Shown: positions 7,021 through 14,054 of the stretch, in pieces
Numbering within the stretch: the first letter of the stretch is position 1
How the letters are laid out: every line of letters begins with the position of its first letter
From: an uncultured Oscillospiraceae bacterium
GTDB lineage: Bacteria; Bacillota; Clostridia; Oscillospirales; Acutalibacteraceae
Assembly: GCA_910588415.1 (NCBI GenBank)
Contig: CAJUPK010000026.1
Location: 1-21,143 of the forward strand
Direction of reading: 5' to 3'
Length of the DNA stretch: 21,143 nt
Notes under the pieces: generated by a model
What the model saw: only the letters and a program-made list of their open reading frames with translations
Told to the model about the DNA's origin: nothing
The model's database searches: none
Made by a program: the position numbers and the translations under genes

Positions 7021-7680
7021 ATGAAATCGTATATCATCCATATGCTGCGGGCCATGCCCAGCGAAGGGGCCCTGGAAGGCCGCTATGTGGGCCGCGGCCA
7101 GTCGCCCCTGGCTATGGGTGCCGTGGCGGAGCTGGCGGGCTATAAAAGACAGTTTCTCTACCCCCAGGCAGAGTTTTTCTGCGCCAGCCCGGCTGTGGCC
7201 AGCGTGGACACCCTGAAGATTCTCTACCCGGAGGCCCAGCCGGAGGTGGTGCTGGACCTGGCCGAATGTGATTTTGGAGACTGGGAGAACCAGACTGCCG
7301 AAGAGCTGAAGGACGACCCCCGGTTTGCCCAGTGGCTGGCGGGCCAGGCCGCGCCTCCTGGCGGGGAGAGCGGCCAGGTATTCTTTCAGCGGGTCTGCGG
7401 CGGGTTTCAGCTGCTGGTACACAATCTGCTGAGCCGGGGCCTGACAGAGTCTGTGCTGGTGGTCCCTGCCGGGGTGCTCACCTCCCTGCTGGCGGCCTTT
7501 GGCCTGCCCAGGGCCCAGCCCCAGGAGTGGCTGTGTGACCCGGGCTTTGGCTATTCGGTGCGCATCACCCCCATGCTGTGGACCCGCCAGCCTGTGATGG
7601 AGGTCTTTGACCGGGTGCCAAAACCCCAGGAACCGGAGGAGGGCAAAGGGGAAATAGAGGGAGTTCTGCCGGAAAGCTGA
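7021..7680 (+). CDS. Histidine-phosphatase-fold protein lacking catalytic residues
   Basis: This 219-residue protein aligns by eye with the phosphoglycerate-mutase-like histidine phosphatases. The segment around GALEGRYVGRGQSPLA corresponds to the family's N-terminal loop, LAECDFGDWENQTAEEL to the L.E..fGdwEG.t.eEl block, and VLVVPAGVLTSLLAAFGLP to the C-terminal VLVVsHGGvi block. The catalytic RHG is replaced by R10-A11-M12, the second histidine (SHGG) by P149-A150, and the usual second arginine in the S-P-x-x-R-A segment by small residues (SPAVAS). Only the acidic residue E82 is kept. It is therefore probably a pseudo-enzyme, or uses H7 in an unusual way. The start at 7021 has an excellent AAAAGGAGG site. 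Confidence 0.75.
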   Translation: MKSYIIHMLRAMPSEGALEGRYVGRGQSPLAMGAVAELAGYKRQFLYPQAEFFCASPAVASVDTLKILYPEAQPEVVLDLAECDFGDWENQTAEELKDDPRFAQWLAGQAAPPGGESGQVFFQRVCGGFQLLVHNLLSRGLTESVLVVPAGVLTSLLAAFGLPRAQPQEWLCDPGFGYSVRITPMLWTRQPVMEVFDRVPKPQEPEEGKGEIEGVLPES

Positions 7681-7699
7681 GAAAAAATAGCAAAGCCTC

Positions 7700-7728
7700 T
7701 TGACAAATCTTTTAAAGGATGGTATACT
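7700..7728 (+). promoter_or_regulatory. Consensus promoter of the cold-shock gene
   Basis: TTGACA (7700-7705) and TATACT (7723-7728) are 17 bp apart. The predicted start near 7735 leaves a leader of about 170 nt before the ATG at 7907. Confidence 0.85.
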
Positions 7729-7734
7729 ATAGCC

Positions 7735-7906
7735 GTATTCTGATAGCACGAAAATGTACTCACAGTTTCTGTAGGTCATTGGGCGTCTGATGATTTACAC
7801 AAGCTGTGAGTTCGTCTTAAAGGGAGCGCCGGGCCTCCGGAGCACCCGGGGCCGGGCGACCGGTGCGGCTAGCCGGATACGAAACATTCTCATGGAGGTG
7901 CCGAAC
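7735..7906 (+). promoter_or_regulatory. Long GC-rich 5' leader of the cold-shock gene
   Basis: The leader contains self-complementary GC-rich stretches between about 7820 and 7875 (CGGG..CCCG, CTCCGGAG, CCGGGC repeats) just upstream of the ribosome site GGAGGTG. Long structured leaders that control mRNA stability and translation are known for cspA-type genes. Whether this one is temperature-responsive is inference. An in-frame extension of the ORF back to 7790 is not favoured. Confidence 0.5.
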
Positions 7907-8116
7907 ATGAACGGTACAGTCAAATGGTTCAACGCAGAAAAGGGTTATGGCTTCATTTCCAACGATGAGGGCGGCGAGGACGTTTTTGTGCATTTCTCCG
8001 CCATCCAGAGCGAGGGCTTCAAGACTCTGGAAGAGGGCCAGAAGGTCACTTTTGAGACCGAGCCTGATCCCAAGAACAGCGAAAAGCTGCGCGCCGTAAA
8101 CGTGGTAAAGCTGTAA
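7907..8116 (+). CDS. Cold-shock protein (CspA/CspB family)
   Basis: This 69-residue single cold-shock domain binds single-stranded RNA and DNA as an RNA chaperone. Both RNA-binding motifs are intact: RNP1 in KGYGFI and RNP2 in DVFVHF, preceded by MNGTVKWFNAEKG. The C-terminus, KLRAVNVVKL, is typical. The ATG at 7907 is preceded by GGAGGTG. It is monocistronic, with a consensus promoter, a long leader and a terminator directly downstream. Confidence 0.97.
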   Translation: MNGTVKWFNAEKGYGFISNDEGGEDVFVHFSAIQSEGFKTLEEGQKVTFETEPDPKNSEKLRAVNVVKL

Positions 8117-8130
8117 GTTTTGCCAGTGCA

Positions 8131-8175
8131 AAAGGCCGGGTTTCGCCGTTTTGGCGGGTCCGGCCTTTCGTTTTG
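8131..8175 (+). terminator. Intrinsic terminator of the cold-shock gene
   Basis: AAAGGCCGG (8131-8139) pairs with CCGGCCTTT (8160-8168), with an inner GCC/GGC pairing, followed by CGTTTTG. It begins 14 bp after the stop codon. Confidence 0.85.
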
Positions 8176-8339
8176 CTCACTCACCATTTTTGCAGTCCTG
8201 CCAGAACAGCGCTCCAGGGGGCTGTCGGCTGGCTTACCGCATCCATAGAGGGAGGGGCCCTTCCAAAGGAAGTCTGGCGCGGCTCCTGCTTAGGAAGAGG
8301 GCTTGAGAGGGCAGTGGGTAAATTTTTTTCTTTTTGGCA

Positions 8340-8368
8340 TTGACAAATTTCGTCTTTTGGTATATAAT
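8340..8368 (+). promoter_or_regulatory. Consensus promoter of tRNA-Gly
   Basis: TTGACA (8340-8345) and TATAAT (8363-8368) are separated by 17 bp, a perfect match to both boxes, ending 12 bp before the mature tRNA. Confidence 0.9.
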
Positions 8369-8380
8369 ACAGACAGTTTC

Positions 8381-8456
8381 GCGGGCGTAGCTCATCTGGT
8401 AGAGCGCCACCTTGCCAAGGTGGAGGTAGCGAGTTCGAGCCTCGTCGTCCGCTCCA
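8381..8456 (+). tRNA. tRNA-Gly (anticodon GCC)
   Basis: The 76-nt cloverleaf includes an encoded CCA end. The acceptor GCGGGCG pairs with CGTCCGC, the anticodon stem CCACC/GGTGG encloses the loop TTGCCAA with anticodon GCC, and the T-arm has GTTCGAGC. It reads GGC and GGU glycine codons. It stands alone behind its own strong promoter. Confidence 0.97.
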
Positions 8457-8610
8457 AATTTTTGAGGGCACACGGACATATGAATAGCACTCCATAAAAG
8501 TAGAGAAGTGAAAACTTCCCTATTTTGCTTTATAGCCAAGTAAGTCTATGCAGAGAACTTCCCGGCCCAGAGAATCAGGGGCCTGGCTGGTTTAGAAAGC
8601 TTAAAAGCGG

Positions 8611-8639
8611 TTCCAAGGATAAACGGCGTTTGCTATACT
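8611..8639 (+). promoter_or_regulatory. Possible promoter of the MoxR operon
   Basis: TATACT at 8634-8639 is preceded by TGC, giving an extended -10. TTCCAA at 8611-8616, 17 bp upstream, is a weak -35 box. The remaining non-coding stretch between the tRNA and the MoxR gene shows no other gene. Confidence 0.5.
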
Positions 8640-8692
8640 CTCGCCTATCCTGTTTTTGTGTTTTGAAAATCCAAAGGGAAGCAGTGAGGCAC

Positions 8693-9631
8693 ATGACGCA
8701 GCCCAAGGCTTTGGGAATTATCAACGAGGTGCGTAAGGCCATCGTGGGCAAAGACACGGTGGTGTGCAAAACCCTGATGGCCATTCTTGCAGGCGGCCAT
8801 ATTTTGCTGGAGGACAACCCCGGGGTGGGCAAGACCACCATGGCCCTGGCCTTTTCCCGCGCCATGAGCATGGCCTTTTCCCGGGTGCAGTTTACCCCGG
8901 AGACCATGCCCAGCGACGTGACGGGCTATTCGGTTCTCAACAAGGACACGGGCCGGCTGGAATACCGCCCTGGGGCTGCGCTGAGCAACCTGTTTTTGGC
9001 GGATGAGATCAACCGTACCAGCGCCAAGACCCAAAGCGCCCTGCTGGAGGCCATGGAAGAGGGCCAGGTGACTGTGGACGGGGTCAGCCACCCGCTGCCC
9101 AGGCCCTATACAGTGATCGCCACCCAGAACCCCTTGGGAACAGCAGGCACCCAGCCCCTGCCGGAGTCTCAGCTGGACCGTTTTATGCTGCAGCTGAGTA
9201 TTGGCTATCCTTCTGCGGAGCAGGAGGTGCTGATTCTGAAACAGACCGAGGGCCGCAGGCCCCTGGACTTCATCAAGCCGGCCGCCACTTTGGAGGAAGT
9301 GGAGCAGATGCGGGCCGAGGCCGCCAGCGTTCATGTGGCGGATGATCTGTACCGCTATGTAGCGGAGCTGTGTACAGCCACCCGGGAGGACCCCTGCCTG
9401 CGGCTGGGCGCCAGCCCCCGGGCAGGCGGCGCGCTGGTCCGGGCCTGCCGGGCCTCTGCCTGGATGGGAGGCCGGGACTACATTGTGCCCGCGGACATCA
9501 ACCTGCTGTTTTTTGATGTGCTTGGCCACCGGGTGGTGCTGGAGCCTCAGGCCAAAATGAGCGGCAAGGACGCCCGCTCTGTGCTGGAGGGCATAGTGGC
9601 CCAGGTGCCGGCTCCCCGGCTGCTGAAATAA
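8693..9631 (+). CDS. MoxR family AAA+ ATPase
   Basis: This cytosolic AAA+ ATPase of 312 residues is thought to act as a chaperone on VWA- or DUF58-type partners. Walker A is NPGVGKTT (K47), Walker B LFLADEIN (D104, E105), followed by RTSAKTQSALLEAMEEGQVTVDG. Sensor 1 is IATQNPLGTAGTQPLPESQLDRFML. The C-terminal lid contains LRLGASPRAGGALVRACRA. The start at 8693 gives the normal family length and follows AAAGGGAAGCAGTGAGG; upstream in-frame starts would overrun the likely promoter. It heads a three-gene set with a DUF58 protein and a membrane transglutaminase, a well-known arrangement in bacteria. Confidence 0.94.
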   Translation: MTQPKALGIINEVRKAIVGKDTVVCKTLMAILAGGHILLEDNPGVGKTTMALAFSRAMSMAFSRVQFTPETMPSDVTGYSVLNKDTGRLEYRPGAALSNLFLADEINRTSAKTQSALLEAMEEGQVTVDGVSHPLPRPYTVIATQNPLGTAGTQPLPESQLDRFMLQLSIGYPSAEQEVLILKQTEGRRPLDFIKPAATLEEVEQMRAEAASVHVADDLYRYVAELCTATREDPCLRLGASPRAGGALVRACRASAWMGGRDYIVPADINLLFFDVLGHRVVLEPQAKMSGKDARSVLEGIVAQVPAPRLLK

Positions 9632-9700
9632 CCGCAGCCCGCAAAACCCAGAAGAGGCGCTTGACGCGAACTGGCTTTGCCAGAGAAAGAGGGGAAAGAG

Positions 9701-10858
9701 ATGCTGAAAAACCGGCTGTGTTATCTGTTCGTCCTGCTTTGTACTGCCGTGTTTTTCGTGTGCTATAACGGCTACATTTCTATGTACGTCTTTTGGCTGT
9801 CCCTGGCCCTGCCCCTGCTGTCTCTGCTGATTTCCCTGTCGGGCATGATCACTCTGCGGGTCACGGTGTTTACCCCTGGGGAGGAACAGCCCCTCCGTCC
9901 GGCAAAGGCCCAGGCTGCCCCTCTGCATGTGGCGGCGGTCACTCGGTCTGTTCTGCCTGCGGGCAGGGCCAGGGTGCTGCTGCGCATTAAGAACCGCTTT
10001 ACTGGTGAAGAACGGCGGGAACGATTGGAGTTTTCTCCCAGCCGCCAGCCGCAGATATTAGAGCACAAGCTCAGCTCCGCCACCTGCGGGCTGATTACCT
10101 GTGAAATCTCCAAGGCCCGGGCGTATGACCTGCTGGGCCTTTTTTGGCTGCCTGTACGGATGAAAGAGGAGAGCTGCCAGATTATTGTGCAGCCCAATGT
10201 ATACGTCCCGGCTTTGGGCCTGGGGCCGAAACGGTCTCCGGACGGAGACGGGGACCGCTTCTCCCAGCAAAGGCCTGGCAGCGACCCCACGGAGTTGTTC
10301 GGCCTGCGGGAGTACCGCCAGGGGGACAGGCTCAACCGGATTGCCTGGAAGCTCTCGCAAAAAACCGGGAGCCTGCTGGTAAAAGAGGCCAGCCTGCCTG
10401 TAACGGACCGGGTGCTTTTGCTGGCGGACCTGAGCGGCCAGGGCCTGGAGGCGGATGGGGTCATGGACCTGCTGGCCACGTTGGCACACTTTCTCTCTGC
10501 CAGCGAGGCTGGATTTACCATTGGGTTTTCCCAGGGCGGGCTGTTTCGGTTTATGGAGATCAGCCAGCCGGAGGAGACCTATCCGGCCATTGAGACGGTG
10601 CTGTGCTGTACAGACCGCAGTCCCCTGCCGGGAAGACTGCCCTTGGAGGTGCCGACTGGTATTTCGCGGGTGGTCTACCTCTGCCCCGACCCAGATCCAG
10701 CGCTGCTAAGCAGCCTGGGCGAGCAGTACCCTGGGGCCCGGCTGACGCTGATGGTGCTGCGGCCTTTGGACGAAAAGACCAGCCTGCCTTTACATGCGCG
10801 GGCAGTGCGGGTGCGTGCCGGGTGCATCGGCGAGGACCTGGACGGGCTGCAGCTATAG
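9701..10858 (+). CDS. DUF58 domain membrane-anchored protein
   Basis: The product has 385 residues. Two hydrophobic helices near the N-terminus (YLFVLLCTAVFFVCY and FWLSLALPLLSLLISLSG) anchor it in the membrane, and a large cytoplasmic part follows. The DUF58 signature DPTELFGLREYRQGDRLNRIAWKLSQKTG lies near residues 203-231, followed by the VWA-like strand VLLLADLSGQG. DUF58 proteins regularly pair with MoxR ATPases; their molecular role is not settled. ATG 9701 follows GAGGGGAAAGAG and is preferred over an in-frame TTG at 9677. The downstream transglutaminase gene starts 15 bp after the stop. Confidence 0.9.
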   Translation: MLKNRLCYLFVLLCTAVFFVCYNGYISMYVFWLSLALPLLSLLISLSGMITLRVTVFTPGEEQPLRPAKAQAAPLHVAAVTRSVLPAGRARVLLRIKNRFTGEERRERLEFSPSRQPQILEHKLSSATCGLITCEISKARAYDLLGLFWLPVRMKEESCQIIVQPNVYVPALGLGPKRSPDGDGDRFSQQRPGSDPTELFGLREYRQGDRLNRIAWKLSQKTGSLLVKEASLPVTDRVLLLADLSGQGLEADGVMDLLATLAHFLSASEAGFTIGFSQGGLFRFMEISQPEETYPAIETVLCCTDRSPLPGRLPLEVPTGISRVVYLCPDPDPALLSSLGEQYPGARLTLMVLRPLDEKTSLPLHARAVRVRAGCIGEDLDGLQL

Positions 10859-10873
10859 AGGGAGGGCAGAAGC

Positions 10874-13621
10874 ATGGAGAAGAATCAGCAAAATATGCAG
10901 CTGGACAGGCCCAGGCTTTTGCTGCCAGAGGGCAGCACAGCGCGCCGGTGGTGGTTTTACATGGCTGTGCTGGCCCTGGCTGGACTGGGGGCTTGGGGAA
11001 GCTTCATCACAGCCTTTCAGCTGCCTGTGTTCCCCACAGCGCTGGTGGCGGCGGGCCTGCTGTCCTGCGCCCTTACGGTGTGGCTGCAGCTGGCTGCCCG
11101 GCGGTGGCGGCCTGTGGCGCTGCTGGTCTGGGTGGTCTGGCTGCTGCTGGCCGTTTTCCTGTTCAATCTGGCCTCTCATGGGGCGGTGAATGTGGTAAAC
11201 CGGATGCTGGACTGCTATGGCAACAGGCTGAATTATGACCTGCCTGTGCTGCGCATGTCCTATCTGCCAGGGATGATCCCCTCGGCGGAGGCAGAGTGTA
11301 CGGTATTCCTGCTTTTGCTGCAGTTTCCCTTCTACTGGCTGATGAGCCATATGCTGGCCAAAAGACGCAGCTCTTTGGGTCCCTTTGCCCTGACGGGGAT
11401 TCTGCTGCTTTTTCCCATGAGCTTTTCCATTGTGCCAGCAGGCTGGGCCTTGGCGGCCCTGCTGATGTTTTGGTGCATGCTGCTGCTGGTGGCTCCCATT
11501 CTGGGGGGCCGGGAGGGCCTCTTGGGCCACAGCGAGCGGTACAAGGCCTCTGGGGCGGCTTCCGCCAGGCCGGGCACCCTGCTTTTGCTGCCGGCCATTG
11601 GCCTGTGTATGCTGGCGGTGTTCCTGGTCTGCTCGCCGGAACACTATCAGCGCCCCAAACTGGTGGACGACCTGCGCTATGGGGTGGAGGACGGCTTTGG
11701 CACTGTCTCCTTCATGCGGGGCGGCCAGGGCAACAGCAACAAGCAGGTGGTGCTCACTGGCATGGGCGGCAGAAGCTACACCGGGGAGACCATGCTGCGG
11801 GTAAAGTTTGAGTGGGGCGTGCCGGAATCCACCCAGGGCAGTCTGCCCGCCAAGGAGTATCTGAAAAGCTTTGTGGGCAGCCGTTATACCGGGCAGAGCT
11901 GGGAACGTCTGGCCCCCGAGGACTGCCAGGAATTGGACAGCCTGACCCTGCAGGCGCAAAACCAGCTGACTGCCATTCGGGACCAGCTGTATGTAAGAAA
12001 TATGGACTTTGCCTACGACTACCGGCTTTTAGTGGAGAACGTGCAGGCCAATCCCCGCTGCGTGTATGTGCCTGTGGGATTGAGCAGCACCCAGGAGGAG
12101 CTGGCTGGCTTTGACATGGAGTATGTGGACGATGGGTATGTGAAGTCCGGCAACTTCCTCTCCGGCACCAAAGAGTACAGCCTCCATGGGATCAGCCTCC
12201 CCAATGCCTGGAACTATTTTTCCCGCATGGCCAGCCTGATGTACTACCGGCTGGGCTCCGACGCCCACCCGGAGCGCTACACCAGCCCCCTGGGCAGCCG
12301 GGGTTCGGCCCATCTGGGAAATTTCAGCGGGGGATATTATGGCAGCCAGCTTTCCAACGGCGGGTTTGACGAGGGCTACTACGGGTATGAAGAGGTGGAG
12401 ATAACCGAGAAGCTCTACCGCCCCATGGTGGAGAGCCTGGAGGCCCAAGGCCAGGCGGGGGGGCCCAACTGGAACGAGGACCTGTGGAAGATTGACCCCC
12501 AGGGAGGGGCCTACCAGCAGCTTAGCCCAGAGGACCGGGCGCTGGTACAGGACCTGGAAGCTTACAATGACTTTGTGTATAGGCACTATCTGCAGGTACC
12601 GGAGGAGCTGGAGGAATACCTGGACCTGTTCCGGGAGACTTTTGGCCTGAACCCCTATTCCACTCCGGAGGAAAGTTACTGTTACCGGGACGGGGCCGTG
12701 TATTTTGCAGATGAGATTGCCCAGACATTTCAAACCTACTTCACCTACTCCCTCTCACCTCCAGAACCCAAGCTGGGGGAGGACTTTGTGGAGTTTTTCC
12801 TGGACCAGTCCCACGAGGGCTACTGCGTACATTTTGCCACCGCAGCGGTGCTTTTGCTGCGGTCTGCGGGCTATCCCGCCCGGTACGCGGAGGGGTATGC
12901 GGTTCCCTGCCTGCAGGACGGCTGGTTGGATATCCCAGACTACAACGCCCATGCCTGGGTGGAGGTCTACTGCGGCGGCACCGGATGGGTGCCTGTGGAG
13001 GTGACCCCTGCCTCAACAGACAATCCGGCGGTCTACTTTGACGCCACCATGCCAGAGGACCCGCAGGAATATATCGCCACACCCCAGCCTGCGGAGGCCA
13101 TGCCCACGGTGCCGCCCAGGCGGAACCGTCCCCGGGAGGACCTTCTGCCAGAGGAAGAGGCTGGCGCCAGTCCCCGGGCCACGGCCACGCCCAGCCCCAC
13201 CCCCGGAGGCAGCAGCGGCGGGGGCAGCGGCCAGGGTACAGGCGGGGACCGCTCCTTCCTGCCTGTGATGGCAGGCTGCTTGGGCCTGTTGGCTGCTGTT
13301 GCCTGCGGGCTGCTGCTGAACCGGGTGCTGCGGATTGCGGCCCGGAAGAAAGCCCTGTCCCAGCAGGACCGGAACCAGGCCGCATTGAAGGCCTACGGAT
13401 ATCTGTTGAAGCTATACCAGTGGGAGGCTCTGTGCGGCCAGCGGGAGGAACCGCCGGAGCGCTGGAAGGAGCTGGCGGAAAAGGCGCGGTTCGGCCGGGG
13501 AATGCTTACGGCGGACGAGCTGGACGAGCTGGCTGAAGACGGAGAGAAGCTGGCAAAGAAACTGCGTACCCAGCTAACCAAACTCCAGAAGCTGCGCTGC
13601 TGGCTTAGCGGACTGATATAA
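10874..13621 (+). CDS. Membrane transglutaminase-like protein (TgpA-type)
   Basis: This 915-residue protein starts with a group of hydrophobic helices (about residues 30-260), followed by a large extracytoplasmic region. A papain/transglutaminase-like core then contains GYCVHFATAAVLLLRSAGYPARYAEGYAV (C651) and YNAHAWVEVY (H693). The usual third residue, Asp, appears as E709 in GWVPVEVTP. A Pro/Ser/Gly-rich linker (residues ~740-795) leads to a single helix near 797-820 and a cytoplasmic tail with a Lys/Arg-rich end. The architecture matches bacterial TgpA-like proteins encoded with MoxR and DUF58, thought to act at the cell envelope. The substrate is unknown. The start has GGGAGGG upstream. 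Confidence 0.9.
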   Translation: MEKNQQNMQLDRPRLLLPEGSTARRWWFYMAVLALAGLGAWGSFITAFQLPVFPTALVAAGLLSCALTVWLQLAARRWRPVALLVWVVWLLLAVFLFNLASHGAVNVVNRMLDCYGNRLNYDLPVLRMSYLPGMIPSAEAECTVFLLLLQFPFYWLMSHMLAKRRSSLGPFALTGILLLFPMSFSIVPAGWALAALLMFWCMLLLVAPILGGREGLLGHSERYKASGAASARPGTLLLLPAIGLCMLAVFLVCSPEHYQRPKLVDDLRYGVEDGFGTVSFMRGGQGNSNKQVVLTGMGGRSYTGETMLRVKFEWGVPESTQGSLPAKEYLKSFVGSRYTGQSWERLAPEDCQELDSLTLQAQNQLTAIRDQLYVRNMDFAYDYRLLVENVQANPRCVYVPVGLSSTQEELAGFDMEYVDDGYVKSGNFLSGTKEYSLHGISLPNAWNYFSRMASLMYYRLGSDAHPERYTSPLGSRGSAHLGNFSGGYYGSQLSNGGFDEGYYGYEEVEITEKLYRPMVESLEAQGQAGGPNWNEDLWKIDPQGGAYQQLSPEDRALVQDLEAYNDFVYRHYLQVPEELEEYLDLFRETFGLNPYSTPEESYCYRDGAVYFADEIAQTFQTYFTYSLSPPEPKLGEDFVEFFLDQSHEGYCVHFATAAVLLLRSAGYPARYAEGYAVPCLQDGWLDIPDYNAHAWVEVYCGGTGWVPVEVTPASTDNPAVYFDATMPEDPQEYIATPQPAEAMPTVPPRRNRPREDLLPEEEAGASPRATATPSPTPGGSSGGGSGQGTGGDRSFLPVMAGCLGLLAAVACGLLLNRVLRIAARKKALSQQDRNQAALKAYGYLLKLYQWEALCGQREEPPERWKELAEKARFGRGMLTADELDELAEDGEKLAKKLRTQLTKLQKLRCWLSGLI

Positions 13622-13627
13622 ATTGTG

Positions 13628-13666
13628 AAACAGGGTCCTGGAGGTTTCTCCAAGGCCCTGTTTTTA
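13628..13666 (+). terminator. Intrinsic terminator of the MoxR operon
   Basis: CAGGGTCCTGGAG (13631-13643) pairs with CTCCAAGGCCCTG (13648-13660) with one mismatch and one G-U, followed by TTTTTA. It starts 7-10 bp after the transglutaminase stop codon. Confidence 0.88.
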
Positions 13667-13689
13667 TGTGCGAATATTTTAATATCAGA

Positions 13690-13732
13690 GCTTGCTTGGA
13701 ACACAAATCCCATCTTTGTGTTCCAAGCAAGC
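13690..13732. repeat. Perfect 18-bp inverted repeat
   Basis: GCTTGCTTGGAACACAAA (13690-13707) is the exact reverse complement of 13715-13732, with a 7-nt spacer. No T-run follows on either side, so it is not a simple terminator. It lies 24 bp behind the operon terminator, in a 433-bp gene-free stretch. Confidence 0.75.
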
Positions 13733-13813
13733 GCTTTCTGTGTGGGAAATCCTGGAAATAGGGAACGGATTTCTCGGGGGTCCGCTTTGCAATCCCTTGC
13801 TTTGATTGAAAAA

Positions 13814-13836
13814 TCCGGCGCTTTCTCTATTTTTAA
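13814..13836. repeat. 23-bp segment shared with 133-155
   Basis: This segment is 19 of 23 identical to 133-155 and again abuts a palindromic repeat. See the entry at 133-155. Confidence 0.45.
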
Positions 13837-14032
13837 GGCCATACCGCGCAATTCTAAGTGCCGTATGGGACAATCAGATTTTTTGCCAGAGTGTACAAGA
13901 GTTGGCAAAGCCAACTCTACTGAGGGCCGCCCATCCTGCGATTGGCAAGGGAAGGCTGTGCGCTATGACGGAAAAGACGCGAACAAGACGGTACGGAAGG
14001 CGTTAGCCACGAATTGTACGGTGCTGCCTTAA
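13833..14032. mobile_element. 200-bp MITE-like element with 22-bp imperfect terminal inverted repeats
   Basis: The left end (13833-13854) begins TTAAGGCCATACCG and the right end (14011-14032) finishes with the matching TGCCTTAA. The two arms agree at 17 of 22 positions as inverted repeats. The first 29 bp (13835-13863) recur, inverted and 28 of 29 identical, at 6964-6992. The interior has no transposase. An open frame runs across it (to 14032), but it spans both ends of the element and the upstream palindrome and has no convincing ribosome site, so it is treated as chance or repeat-derived. Both ends carry TTAA, which could reflect the target. Confidence 0.6.
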
Positions 14033-14054
14033 ATACCCCTGCCAGTTGATTCAT

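Noticed and set aside
7790..7906. N-terminal extension of the cold-shock protein
   Set aside because: The ATG at 7907 gives the standard 69-residue protein with MNGTVKWFN at its start. The upstream frame is leader RNA.
13625..14032. 135-codon + strand open frame across the MITE-like element
   Set aside because: It spans the operon terminator, the 18-bp palindrome and the whole repeat element, lacks a convincing ribosome site and ends exactly at the repeat's end. It is treated as repeat-derived open frame rather than a gene.
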